Shown here in pieces: positions 20,792 through 29,812 of a DNA stretch of 64,000 nucleotides. This stretch comes from Sphingobium soli. GTDB taxonomy: Bacteria > Pseudomonadota > Alphaproteobacteria > Sphingomonadales > Sphingomonadaceae. The position numbers were made by a program, and so were the translations under genes. The DNA lies in assembly GCF_020782245.1 (NCBI RefSeq), contig NZ_JAJGNP010000008.1, positions 91,268 through 155,267 of the forward strand, written 5' to 3'. The notes under the pieces were generated by a model. It had not been told where the DNA came from, did not search any database, and saw nothing but the letters and a program-made list of their open reading frames with translations. The stretch's first letter is position 1, and each line of letters begins with the position of its first letter.

Positions 20792-20828
20792 CAAGGCCGC
20801 GCCGGGCATTGCATCCGGCGCGGCCTTG
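20792..20828 (+). other. 14-bp perfect stem-loop between receptor and SapC genes
   Basis: CAAGGCCGCGCCGG and its exact complement enclose a 9-nt loop 31 bp after the receptor stop. No T-run follows, so it is better read as an mRNA stabiliser or attenuator that lets the receptor be made in excess over the downstream genes than as a full terminator. Confidence 0.6.
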
Positions 20829-20868
20829 CCATCGGGGCGGGGCCAAGCATTGGAGCGTCCCGCCTGTC

Positions 20869-21591
20869 ATGAGCCAGCACCAGCTTCTCGACTCCCTCAA
20901 CCATCGCGATCTGCGCGTGCGCACCGACAGCGCGGCGGAGCTGGGCGACTGCGTCATGGCGTGCCTGCTGATGCCCGCCGAATTCCGCCAGGCGCAGGCG
21001 CATTTCCCCATCCTCTTCCGCCGGGATCAGGCCAGCGGCGCGTTCAGCGCAGTCGCGCTGTTCGGATTTGAAAATGGCGAAAATCTTTTCCTTGAGGACG
21101 GGCACTGGGACGCGGGCTACAAGCCTCTGGCCCAGGCGGTGCAACCTTTCCTGATCGGACGGGGCGTTGATGGTCAACCGGGCGGTCAGGTCCATATCGA
21201 CATGGCCAGCCCGCGCATCCTGCACGACGGGGAGGATGGCGAGGCGCTGTTTGACGCCGCCGGCAAACCCAGCCCCTATCTGGACCTCATCGCCCAACGC
21301 CTGGGCGATCTCGACGCGGCCTATCGCGCCAGCGCGGACTTTTTTGCCGCGCTCGTGCGGCATGACCTGCTCGAACCCTTCACTATCGACGTGCCGCTGA
21401 TCGACGGATCGAACAATAGCCTTGTCGGCTTTCACATCGTCAATGAAGATCGTTTGCAGGCGCTCGATGCCGATGCGCTCGCCGACCTGCATGGCGCGGG
21501 GCATTTGATGCCGCTGTTCATGGCGGTCGCGTCCGTCGCGCAATTCAGCGAACTGGTCGCGCGCAAGAATCGCCGGATCGCCCATGGCTGA
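20869..21591 (+). CDS. SapC family protein
   Basis: This 240-residue protein matches the SapC family by its HRDLRV, FPILFRRD and F-AVALFGFENGENLF segments. It has no signal peptide or membrane segment. The family name comes from an S-layer-linked locus, but the biochemical role is unknown; it is repeatedly found next to TonB receptors with cupin and tryptophan-halogenase-like partners. ATG at 20869 is chosen because similarity begins there; upstream codons run through the stem-loop. Its stop overlaps the cupin gene by eight bases, implying coupled translation. Confidence 0.82.
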   Translation: MSQHQLLDSLNHRDLRVRTDSAAELGDCVMACLLMPAEFRQAQAHFPILFRRDQASGAFSAVALFGFENGENLFLEDGHWDAGYKPLAQAVQPFLIGRGVDGQPGGQVHIDMASPRILHDGEDGEALFDAAGKPSPYLDLIAQRLGDLDAAYRASADFFAALVRHDLLEPFTIDVPLIDGSNNSLVGFHIVNEDRLQALDADALADLHGAGHLMPLFMAVASVAQFSELVARKNRRIAHG

Positions 21592-22612
21592 ACTGGCCCC
21601 CGCCGCCCTGCCCCCGGTGCGGGAGCTGAAGGTGACGGATGCGGCGGCGCTCGATGCGCTGCTCGCCAGCGAAGAAACGCCCTTCGTCGTGCGCGGGCTG
21701 GTCGCCGACTGGCCGCTGGTGCAGGCGGCGCGGCAGGGTGATCGGGCGGTGCGCGCCTATCTGGCGGACAAGGCCCGTCCGATCGACTTTACCGTCTCAA
21801 TGGCTGGCCCCGACATTGGCGGCCGGCTGTTCTATGACGATGCGATGGGCGTCAATTTCCGCATGGGCAAAGGCCGCCTGCCCGACATTTTCGCTGGTTT
21901 TGACAAGGCGGAAAATCTGCCGGCCGATCAGGTGCCGACCGTCTATCTCGGCTCGGTCGACGTCCATCAGTTTTTCGACGGCGTCGCGCAGGATAACGGG
22001 CTCGATTTGGGCGCACGCACGCCCCTCCTGTCGCTGTGGATCGGCAATGCGACGCGGATCGCGGCGCATAATGATTTTCCCGACAATCTGGCCTGCGTGG
22101 TCGCGGGGCGGCGGCGCTTCACCCTGTTCCCGCCCGATCAGTTCGCCAATCTCTATCTTGGTCCGATTGACATTACCCCGGCGGGGCGGCCCATTTCCAT
22201 GGTGGATTTCGCGGCGCCCGACTTCACCCGCCATCCCCGTTTTCGCGAAGCGCTTGGCCAAGCGCAGGTCGCCGAGCTGGAGCCTGGCGACGCCCTCTTC
22301 ATCCCGTCGCTCTGGTATCATCATGTCGAGGGGCTGGCGCGCTTCAACATTTTGATGAACTATTGGTGGCGCGACAGCCCACGCTATCTGGGCCAGCCCA
22401 ACAACGCGCTGCACCATGCGATCATGACGATCCGCGATTTGCCCGACCATGAACGCGCCGTGTGGCGGGCCATGTTCGACCATTATGTCTTTTCCGGCGG
22501 TGCGGACGCGCGCGACCATGTTCCCGCGCAGGGTCAAGGCGTGCTCGCCCCGCTCGATGCGCAATCTGCCGCCCGCATGCACCAGTTTCTGCTGAGGAGC
22601 CTGTCGCAATGA
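21584..22612 (+). CDS. Cupin-like/JmjC-type protein with intact iron-binding triad
   Basis: This 342-residue protein belongs to the cupin_8 (JmjC-like) group of Fe(II)/2-oxoglutarate oxygenases. The metal triad is visible: H162 and D164 in AAHNDFPDN, and H246 in SLWYHHVEG. The GRRRFTLFPPDQFANLYLGP segment is the typical strand after the HxD motif. Proteins of this fold hydroxylate protein side chains or small molecules, but no substrate is known for this glycan-locus subgroup. It overlaps both neighbours (SapC by eight bases, halogenase by ATGA), suggesting that the three proteins act together. Confidence 0.85.
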   Translation: MAELAPAALPPVRELKVTDAAALDALLASEETPFVVRGLVADWPLVQAARQGDRAVRAYLADKARPIDFTVSMAGPDIGGRLFYDDAMGVNFRMGKGRLPDIFAGFDKAENLPADQVPTVYLGSVDVHQFFDGVAQDNGLDLGARTPLLSLWIGNATRIAAHNDFPDNLACVVAGRRRFTLFPPDQFANLYLGPIDITPAGRPISMVDFAAPDFTRHPRFREALGQAQVAELEPGDALFIPSLWYHHVEGLARFNILMNYWWRDSPRYLGQPNNALHHAIMTIRDLPDHERAVWRAMFDHYVFSGGADARDHVPAQGQGVLAPLDAQSAARMHQFLLRSLSQ

Positions 22613-24111
22613 CACAGCCGTCCCTCCCCCGCCGCATCATCGTCGCCGGTGGTGGCACCGCCGGCTGGATGACCGCCGCCGCGCTCGCCCGCACGCTGGG
22701 TCCGGTGGCGCAGGTGACGCTCATTGAAAGCGAACAGATCGGCACGATCGGCGTGGGCGAAAGCACCATCCCACCCCTCGTCGTCTATAACCGCATCCTG
22801 GGCATCGACGAAGCCGATTTCATGCGCGCGACCCAGGCGACCTTCAAGCTGGGCATCCAGTTCGAAAACTGGCGCGTGCCGGGCGAAAGCTATTTCCACA
22901 GCTTCGGCGGCACCGGCAAGGATCACTGGTCAGCGGGCTTCCAGCATTTCTGGATGCATGGCACGGCGCAGGGCCATGACGCGCCCTATGACGAATATTG
23001 CCTGGAATTGAAGGCGGCGATGGCCGGGCGCTTTGCGCACCTGCCCGACGACCGGATGAACTATGCCTATCATCTCGATTCCGGCCTCTATGCAAAATTC
23101 CTGCGCGTCATGGCCGAAGGCGACGGCGCGACCCGGATCGAAGGGCGCATCGTCGCTGTCGATCTGGATGGCGCAAGCGGCGATATCGCGGCGTTGCGGC
23201 TGGACGGCGACCGGCGGATCGAAGGCGACCTCTTCATCGATTGCACCGGATTTCGCGCGCTGCTGATCGAAGGCGCGCTCCATGCCGGCTATGACGACTG
23301 GACCCACTGGCTGCCCTGCGACGGCGCGGTCGCAGTCCAGACCGCCAGCGTGCGCGCGCCCGTGCCCTATACCCGCGCGATTGCGCATGATGCGGGCTGG
23401 CAATGGCGCATCCCGCTCCAGCACCGGCAAGGCAACGGCATTGTCTATTGCAGCGCCTTCATGGAGCCGCAGGCCGCGCAGGACCAACTGCTCGCAACGG
23501 TCGAGGGCGACCGGTTGGTGCAGCCCAACCCCATCCGCTTCCGCACGGGCGCGCGGCGGCGGCAATGGCATCGCAATTGCGTTGCAGTGGGTCTTTCGGG
23601 CGGCTTCATGGAACCGCTCGAATCCACGTCCATCCACCTTATCCAGCGCGCTGTGCTGCGCATCCTGCGCATGCTGCCCGCCGGCGCGATCAGCCCGCGC
23701 GACATTACGGAATTCAACGACCAGCAGATGGCGGACATGGAACAGATACGCGATTTCCTGATCCTGCATTACAAGGCGACCGACCGCCGCGACACGCCCT
23801 TCTGGCGGCATTGCGCGGCGATGGCCGTACCCGACAGCCTGACGCACAAGATGGAGCTGTTCCGCGAAACCGGCCGCGTCTTCCGCAAGAATGAAGAATT
23901 GTTCGCCGAAAACAGCTGGGTGCAGGTCATGATGGGACAGGGGATCACGCCGCAAAGCTATCATCCCGTCGCCGCAAAGCTGCGCCCGCAGGAACTGGAG
24001 CATCTGCTTACCACGCTGCGCGATCAGGTGTCGCGCACCGTCTCCGCCCTCCCCGACCATGGAGCCTATGTCGCGCGCTATTGCGGCGCCCAGGATGTGG
24101 CGGCGGCATGA
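22609..24111 (+). CDS. Flavin-dependent tryptophan-halogenase-like protein
   Basis: This 500-residue FAD protein keeps the signature residues of flavin halogenases: the dinucleotide loop GGGTAGW (residues 14-20), K80 in the position of the catalytic lysine of PrnA, WQWRIP (264-269) and the glutamate E338 in EPLESTS, matching PrnA E346. Well-studied relatives chlorinate tryptophan for antibiotic synthesis, but no biosynthetic genes are nearby. This clade sits in TonB-receptor glycan loci beside SapC and cupin proteins, so the true substrate is unknown. ATGA overlaps at both ends place it firmly in the operon. Confidence 0.85.
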   Translation: MTQPSLPRRIIVAGGGTAGWMTAAALARTLGPVAQVTLIESEQIGTIGVGESTIPPLVVYNRILGIDEADFMRATQATFKLGIQFENWRVPGESYFHSFGGTGKDHWSAGFQHFWMHGTAQGHDAPYDEYCLELKAAMAGRFAHLPDDRMNYAYHLDSGLYAKFLRVMAEGDGATRIEGRIVAVDLDGASGDIAALRLDGDRRIEGDLFIDCTGFRALLIEGALHAGYDDWTHWLPCDGAVAVQTASVRAPVPYTRAIAHDAGWQWRIPLQHRQGNGIVYCSAFMEPQAAQDQLLATVEGDRLVQPNPIRFRTGARRRQWHRNCVAVGLSGGFMEPLESTSIHLIQRAVLRILRMLPAGAISPRDITEFNDQQMADMEQIRDFLILHYKATDRRDTPFWRHCAAMAVPDSLTHKMELFRETGRVFRKNEELFAENSWVQVMMGQGITPQSYHPVAAKLRPQELEHLLTTLRDQVSRTVSALPDHGAYVARYCGAQDVAAA

Positions 24112-25043
24112 TGATGCGCGCGCTCCTCCTCGCCGCCACGCTGATGGCCAGCTCCGCCGCCGCGGCCCAGGCACCCAGGGACGACGCCGGCTGGTCGCTC
24201 GTCTGGTCGGACGAATTTGACGGCGCGTCACTCGACGCCGCCAAATGGAACCTTGCCGACAATTGCTGGGGCGGCGGCAATGCGGAACGGCAATGCTACA
24301 CCCCCGCGCCTGCCAATCATCGCGTCGCAGATGGCCTGCTGTCGATCATCGCCCGGCGCGAAACGCATAGCGGCCCCGCCTTCCCACCCGACCAGCGCAC
24401 CACGCCGGACAAGCGGCAGGCGACCAACACAAAGCCGTTCACCTCTGCGCGCCTGTCCACCGATGGCAAGGCCGGCTGGCTCTATGGCAAGGTGCAGGTG
24501 CGCGCAAAATTGCCGCAGGGTCAGGGGACATGGCCCGCCATCTGGATGCTGCCGGAAGGCTGGGACTATGGCGCCTGGGCAGCCTCGGGCGAAATCGACA
24601 TCATGGAGGCGGTCAATCTTGGCACGCCCTGCCCCTCCTGTTCCGGCGGGACCGAAAACCGCGTGCTCGGCACCATCCATTTTGGCGGACAACCGCCGCG
24701 CAACCGCTATATTGGCGATGAAACCGCCATGCCGGGCGCGCTCGATGACTTCCATGTCTATGAAGTCGAATGGGACGCCGATGGCATGATCTGGCGCGTC
24801 GATGGCGTGGATTATGCCCGGCGCGCGTCGCATGAATGGCACAGCCTTGGCTCCGACGCCCCCGGCGCGCCCTTTGACCGGCCTTTCCACCTGATCCTCA
24901 ATCTTGCCATTGGCGGTCACTTGCCCGAAGGACGCAATGACGGGGGCGTCGACAGCGGCGGCTTCCCCAAGATGATGCAGGTCGATTGGGTGCGCGTGTG
25001 GCAGAAGGACGCGCGCGCGAAGGCGCCGGGCGGGGGGCGATAA
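24108..25043 (+). CDS. Secreted GH16 endo-beta-glucanase (laminarinase type)
   Basis: This 311-residue enzyme has a signal peptide ending in AAAAQA and one GH16 domain. The active-site motif GEIDIME gives nucleophile E162, D164 and acid/base E167, and the upstream AIWMLP and downstream HVYEVEWD segments are typical of laminarinases that cut beta-1,3 or mixed beta-1,3/1,4-glucan in a retaining manner. It would make oligosaccharides outside the inner membrane for the receptor and GH3 enzyme. Its start overlaps the halogenase stop by ATGA; two further ATG codons follow immediately. Confidence 0.9.
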   Translation: MMMRALLLAATLMASSAAAAQAPRDDAGWSLVWSDEFDGASLDAAKWNLADNCWGGGNAERQCYTPAPANHRVADGLLSIIARRETHSGPAFPPDQRTTPDKRQATNTKPFTSARLSTDGKAGWLYGKVQVRAKLPQGQGTWPAIWMLPEGWDYGAWAASGEIDIMEAVNLGTPCPSCSGGTENRVLGTIHFGGQPPRNRYIGDETAMPGALDDFHVYEVEWDADGMIWRVDGVDYARRASHEWHSLGSDAPGAPFDRPFHLILNLAIGGHLPEGRNDGGVDSGGFPKMMQVDWVRVWQKDARAKAPGGGR

Positions 25044-25050
25044 GGCATTT

Positions 25051-26118
25051 ATGGCGCGGCGGCGGCTGGCAGTCACGATCAAGCATGTTGCTGCCGATGC
25101 CCAGGTGTCGTTGCAGACGGTCAGCCGCGTCATCAACAATGAACCCAATGTCCGCCCCGAAATGCGCGAACGGGTGCAGGCGTCGATCGACCGGCTGGGC
25201 TATGTTCCCTCGATCGCCGCCCAGCGGATGAGCGGATCGCGATCCTATCTGATCCTGGCGCTCAACGACCGGGAACGCACCATTGCCGACTGGCGCGCAC
25301 GACAAGGCACCGACTGGGTCGATCAGATGCTGCTGGGCGGGATGCTGGAATGCGCGGAGCATGGCTATCGCCTGATCTTCGAACTCGTTGACACGCATGA
25401 GGATCATCTGGAACGCGAACTGGGCGCCGCGCTCGCCGCGCTTCAGCCCGACGGCGCGATCCTGACGCCGCCCCATAGCGACAATCAGGAAATATTGCGC
25501 ATCCTCACCCGCCACCATGTCCCCTATGCCCGCATCGGCGCACTGGGGGATGAAGACGGCCATTGCCCTCCAGGCGTGCGGGTATCGATGGATGACGAAG
25601 GCGCCGCGCGGCTGGCGACGCGGCACCTGCTGGCGCTTGGCCATCGCCGCATCGGCTTTATCGCCGGGCCTGCGGAATATCGGCTGGCGGGCTGGCGCGT
25701 CGATGGCTGGCGCGCGGAAATGACGGCGGCTGCCCTCCCCTGCGACGGGCTGCTGGAAGCGGGGGATTTCAGCTATGCCTCGGGCGCGCGCGCGGCGCGC
25801 GCGTTGCTGGATCGCGAAGCACCGCCCACCGCCATCATCGCCAGCAATGACCAGATGGCGCTCGCCACCATCGAAGCGGCGCGCGACGCCGGGCTGGACA
25901 TTCCCCGCGACCTCTCGGTCGTCAGCTTCGACAACACTCCGCTCGTGCGCTTCACCACGCCCCCGCTGACCGCTGTGGATCAACCGATTTCAGAAACTAC
26001 CGCCACGGCGGTCCGCCTGCTGATACAGGCGCAGCGCGATGGCGCGGACCCGGCGCCTACCGTGGTGCTACCCATGTCCTTGGTCGAGCGCGGATCGACC
26101 GCCGCCCCGCGTGACTGA
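25051..26118 (+). CDS. LacI-family transcriptional regulator of the glucan locus
   Basis: This 355-residue repressor has an N-terminal LacI helix-turn-helix (VTIKHVAADAQVSLQTVSRVIN, residues 8-29), the hinge region RLGYVPSIAAQRM, and a periplasmic-binding-type sugar domain. It starts seven bases after the GH16 stop and overlaps the next permease gene by eight bases. Palindromes of GTGAACGTTCAC type before the receptor and GH3 genes are the likely operators, with a beta-glucan oligomer or its product as inducer; that link is inferred from position and site type. Confidence 0.93.
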   Translation: MARRRLAVTIKHVAADAQVSLQTVSRVINNEPNVRPEMRERVQASIDRLGYVPSIAAQRMSGSRSYLILALNDRERTIADWRARQGTDWVDQMLLGGMLECAEHGYRLIFELVDTHEDHLERELGAALAALQPDGAILTPPHSDNQEILRILTRHHVPYARIGALGDEDGHCPPGVRVSMDDEGAARLATRHLLALGHRRIGFIAGPAEYRLAGWRVDGWRAEMTAAALPCDGLLEAGDFSYASGARAARALLDREAPPTAIIASNDQMALATIEAARDAGLDIPRDLSVVSFDNTPLVRFTTPPLTAVDQPISETTATAVRLLIQAQRDGADPAPTVVLPMSLVERGSTAAPRD

Positions 26119-27313
26119 TCGCGTCCTGCGCGTCAGCGGCCGGGGCTTTCTGCCGCTTTACGCCTTGGCCTGGGCGGGCGCGGCGATCGCCTATACGCCT
26201 TTCCTTACCATCCTGCTGCCCGTCCGCATAGAAATGATCGCCGGCCCCGCCAGCGTCCACTGGCTCGCCGTCACGACATTCATCGGCGCGATCGCCGCCA
26301 GCATCGCCAACATCCTGTTCGGATGGGCCAGCGACCGCAGCGGCACGCGGCGTCCCTGGGTGCTGGCCGGACTGCTTCTGTCGGGCGGGCTGCTGATGCT
26401 GGTGCCGCACGCCGCCACCTTGCCTGTCCTCACCGCGCTCATCATTGGATGGCAGGTGGCGCTCAACATGATGCTGGGTCCGCTCGCCGCCTGGGCTGGC
26501 GATGTCGTGCCTGACCGGCACAAGGGATTGCTGGGCGGGCTGCTTGCCTTCGCGCCGGCGTGCGGCGCGCTGACCGGCGCGCTGGTGACGATCCCCGGCC
26601 TTGCCGATCCGTCCGCGCGGCTGACATGGGTCGCCGCCATCACCGCCGCCTGCATCGCGCCGATCATCCTCTTTGGCGCAGGCCGCGCGCCGGGACATGA
26701 AACGCAAAGCCCGGCCCAAGCAGCGGCCCCCATTCCGATGTTGCGCGCGATGGCCACCCGCATGTGGTTCGCGCGGCTGCTCATCCAGATTTCCGAAGCC
26801 GCGCTCTTTGCCTATCTCTATGTCTGGCTGCGCGGCATTGACGCCGGGTTCGGCGACGCCGGCGTCGCCCGGTTGCTCGCGATCGTCCTGCTGCTCGCCG
26901 CGCCGGCGGCTCTTGCGGCTGGCTACGCCGCCGACGCCAGGCGCCGTCCGACGTTACCCTTGCAAATCTCCGCGGTGGTGGGCGCGGTCGGGCTGGCGCT
27001 GATGGCGCTCGCCACGACAGGCGGCGCGGCCGCAACGGGCTTCCTGGTCTTTGGCGTATCGACCAATATCTTCCTTGCCCTGCACAGCGCGCAAACCCTG
27101 CGCGTCCTGCCCGATGCGCGCTATCGCGGGCGGGACCTTGGCCTCTTCAATCTCACCAACACGGTGCCCTCTCTCATCATGCCTTCGCTGACGTTGGGGC
27201 TGGTGCCGCTGCTGGGTTTCCCGGCGCTCTTTGCCGTCATGGCGCTGCTGGCGCTGGGCGCGGCCTGGCTGTTGCGCGGTGTGTCTATCGGCGCGTCTGA
27301 TCGGCAGGCTTGA
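26111..27313 (+). CDS. MFS permease of the beta-glucan locus
   Basis: This 400-residue inner-membrane protein has about 12 membrane segments and the loop GWASDRSGTRRPW after TM2-3, as in GPH/SLC45-like sugar permeases. GTG at 26111 overlaps the LacI stop by eight bases; an upstream in-frame codon would lie well inside lacI. By context it should bring glucose, cellobiose or laminaribiose-type products from the periplasm into the cytoplasm. The GH3 gene follows after a 69-bp gap carrying an operator. Confidence 0.85.
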   Translation: MTDRVLRVSGRGFLPLYALAWAGAAIAYTPFLTILLPVRIEMIAGPASVHWLAVTTFIGAIAASIANILFGWASDRSGTRRPWVLAGLLLSGGLLMLVPHAATLPVLTALIIGWQVALNMMLGPLAAWAGDVVPDRHKGLLGGLLAFAPACGALTGALVTIPGLADPSARLTWVAAITAACIAPIILFGAGRAPGHETQSPAQAAAPIPMLRAMATRMWFARLLIQISEAALFAYLYVWLRGIDAGFGDAGVARLLAIVLLLAAPAALAAGYAADARRRPTLPLQISAVVGAVGLALMALATTGGAAATGFLVFGVSTNIFLALHSAQTLRVLPDARYRGRDLGLFNLTNTVPSLIMPSLTLGLVPLLGFPALFAVMALLALGAAWLLRGVSIGASDRQA

Positions 27314-27346
27314 TTTTCCTGCGTTGAGGTGACAGGACTTAGTATT

Positions 27347-27358
27347 GAGAACGTTCAC
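27347..27358. promoter_or_regulatory. LacI-type operator before the GH3 gene
   Basis: GAGAACGTTCAC matches the perfect receptor-promoter palindrome at 11 of 12 positions and lies 25 bp before the GH3 start, in a 69-bp gap. The repeat of this site in the same locus is the best evidence that it is an operator. Confidence 0.62.
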
Positions 27359-27382
27359 AAGATAAAGTCAGGAAGGATGTCC

Positions 27383-29803
27383 ATGCGCCTTGCCGCTCTG
27401 TTCCTCACCAGCGCTCTTGCGCTCACCGGCGCGGCATCCGCGCAGCAGGCGCCCGCCGTAGCTGCGGCGGCCCGTGCCAATCCGGCCGCTTGGCCTCAGG
27501 CCCACAGCCCCGCCGCCATCACCGACCCCGCCACGGAAAAGGCGATCGACGCGCTGCTTGCGCGCATGACCATCGAACAGAAGGTCGGCCAGGTGGTGCA
27601 GGGTGACATCAGTTCGGTCACGCCAGCCGACCTCGCGCGCTATCCGCTCGGCTCCATCCTCGCCGGCGGCAATAGCGGGCCCTATGGCGATGAACGCGCT
27701 GACGCCGCCACCTGGGCCAGGATGGTGAACGACTATCGCGCCGCCTCAATGAAGGCAGGCGTGGGCGTGCCCATCCTCTTTGGCGTGGACGCCGTGCATG
27801 GCCATAGCAATGTGCCGGGTGCGACCATCTTTCCGCACAATATCGGCCTTGGCGCGACCCATGATCCGGACCTCATTCACCGCATCGGCCAGGCGACCGC
27901 CGCCGAAATCGCCGGGTCGGGGATCGAATGGACCTTCGCGCCCACGCTCGCCGTGCCCCAAGATCTGCGCTGGGGCCGCAGCTATGAAGGCTATGCCGCC
28001 GATCCCGCCCTCGTGAAATCCTATGCCACCGCCATGGTGGACGGACTTCAGGGCAAGCTGATGCCGGGCAAGCCTCTGGGCCCGCTCCGCGTCGCCGCCA
28101 CCGCCAAGCATTTCCTGGCCGATGGCGGGACGAAGAATGGCAAGGATCAGGGCGACGCCCAGATTTCCGAAACCGAACTGATCCGCACCCATGCGCAGGG
28201 CTATCCCGCCGCGATCGACGCGGGCGCGCTCACCGTCATGGCCAGTTTCTCCAGTTGGAACGGCGTCAAGAACCATGGTAATGCCACCCTGCTGACCGAC
28301 GTGCTGAAAGGGCGCATGGGGTTTGAAGGGCTGATCGTGGGCGACTGGAACGGCCATGGCCAGATTCCCGGCTGCACCGTCACCGATTGCGCCGCCGCGC
28401 TCAACGCCGGGCTGGACCTCTATATGGCGCCCGACAGCTGGAAGGGTCTGTTCGACAGCCTGGTGCGCGACGTGCGCGCGGGCAAGGTTTCGCAGGCGCG
28501 GCTCGACGACGCCGTCCGCCGCAACCTGCGCGTCAAGTACAAGCTCGGCCTGATGGGCAAGACGCAGGTCGAACGCGGCGACCCGGCGCAGCTGGGCGCG
28601 CCCGATCACCTTGCCATCGCGCGTGAAGCCGTGGCAAAATCGCTGGTGCTGCTCAAGAATGAAGGGTCGGTCCTGCCGATCAAGCCTGGCGCGAATGTGC
28701 TGGTAGCGGGCGCTGGCGCTGACAATATGGCGATGCAGGCGGGCGGCTGGACCATTACCTGGCAAGGGACCGACACGACCGCCGCCGACTTCCCGCGCGG
28801 CCAGACGATCGGCCGGGCGATTGCGGACGCAGTGAAGGCGGCTGGCGGCAGCGCGCAGATCAACGCAGCGGGCGACGCGCAGGGCACGCCTGACGTCGCC
28901 ATCATCGTCTTTGGCGAACATCCCTATGCCGAATTCCAGGGCGACGCCGAAAATCTCCTGTTCAAAAATGGCGAGAAGGAATTGGCGCTGTTGAAGGCGA
29001 TGAAAGCGCGCGGCATCCCGACCGTCGCCGTCTTCCTGTCGGGCCGCCCGCTATTCATGGGGCCGCAGATCAACGCCGCCGACGCCTTCGTCGCCGCCTG
29101 GCTGCCCGGAACCCAGGGCCAGGGCGTCGCCGACGTGCTGGTCGCTGGGAAGGATGGCAAGAGCCCGCGCGACTTCACCGGCCGCCTGCCCTTCGCCTGG
29201 CCTGCCGACGCGCGCTCACCCGTCGCCGTGCCGCTCTTCCCGATGGGCTACGGCCTCGACTACGCCCACCCCCATGCGCAAGGACCGGTCAACGAAGACC
29301 CGAAGGTCGAACAAGGCCCCGCTGCCAGCGACAGCCTGTTCCTGCGCACCGGCAAGGTGGTCGATCCCTGGCGGCTGGGCATCGACAGCAGCGTGTCGGC
29401 CCGCGCCGTGGACGTCTCCGCGCAGGAGGATGCGCGCCAGTTCGTCTGGACCGGCCCCGGCGCCATCGCGATCGACGGCCCACCGGTCGACATGACCCGG
29501 CAGCTGAACGGCGCCTTTGCCCTGCGCATCGACTGGCGCATCGACGCGGCCAAGGGCGCGCCGGTCACGCTGAGCCTGGGCGGCGCGCGCCTCGACATCA
29601 GCGACAAGGTGGCGGCGCTGCCGGTTGGCCAGCCATCCAGCCTGATCGTCCCCTTGCGCTGCTTCGCGGACGCCGGCGCAACCTTCGGCGCGGTCGGCAC
29701 GCCGCTGCGCCTGTCGGCGAATGCGGGCCTGTCGGTCAGCATCCGCTCGATCCTGACCGAAGGCGTCGGCGAAACCCCCACTTGCCCGCCGGTCGCCAAA
29801 TAG
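27383..29803 (+). CDS. Secreted GH3 beta-glucosidase (ExoP-like)
   Basis: This 806-residue enzyme has a signal peptide ending in GAASA, a GH3 TIM-barrel domain with nucleophile D321 in LIVGDWNG, a GH3 C-terminal alpha/beta sandwich (about 420-610, containing VAKSLVLLKNEGSVLPI), and an extra C-terminal beta domain of about 180 residues as in ExoP-type exo-1,3/1,4-beta-glucanases. It would trim GH16 products to glucose in the periplasm. ATG at 27383 has AGGAAGG seven bases upstream; an ATG two codons earlier lies too close to that site. Confidence 0.92.
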   Translation: MRLAALFLTSALALTGAASAQQAPAVAAAARANPAAWPQAHSPAAITDPATEKAIDALLARMTIEQKVGQVVQGDISSVTPADLARYPLGSILAGGNSGPYGDERADAATWARMVNDYRAASMKAGVGVPILFGVDAVHGHSNVPGATIFPHNIGLGATHDPDLIHRIGQATAAEIAGSGIEWTFAPTLAVPQDLRWGRSYEGYAADPALVKSYATAMVDGLQGKLMPGKPLGPLRVAATAKHFLADGGTKNGKDQGDAQISETELIRTHAQGYPAAIDAGALTVMASFSSWNGVKNHGNATLLTDVLKGRMGFEGLIVGDWNGHGQIPGCTVTDCAAALNAGLDLYMAPDSWKGLFDSLVRDVRAGKVSQARLDDAVRRNLRVKYKLGLMGKTQVERGDPAQLGAPDHLAIAREAVAKSLVLLKNEGSVLPIKPGANVLVAGAGADNMAMQAGGWTITWQGTDTTAADFPRGQTIGRAIADAVKAAGGSAQINAAGDAQGTPDVAIIVFGEHPYAEFQGDAENLLFKNGEKELALLKAMKARGIPTVAVFLSGRPLFMGPQINAADAFVAAWLPGTQGQGVADVLVAGKDGKSPRDFTGRLPFAWPADARSPVAVPLFPMGYGLDYAHPHAQGPVNEDPKVEQGPAASDSLFLRTGKVVDPWRLGIDSSVSARAVDVSAQEDARQFVWTGPGAIAIDGPPVDMTRQLNGAFALRIDWRIDAAKGAPVTLSLGGARLDISDKVAALPVGQPSSLIVPLRCFADAGATFGAVGTPLRLSANAGLSVSIRSILTEGVGETPTCPPVAK

Positions 29804-29812
29804 GCGCGAACC

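Noticed and set aside
22609..24111. Secondary-metabolite (halogenated antibiotic) cluster
   Set aside because: Only the halogenase-like gene suggests it; neighbours are receptor, SapC, cupin and glycan enzymes, with no synthetase or prenyltransferase.
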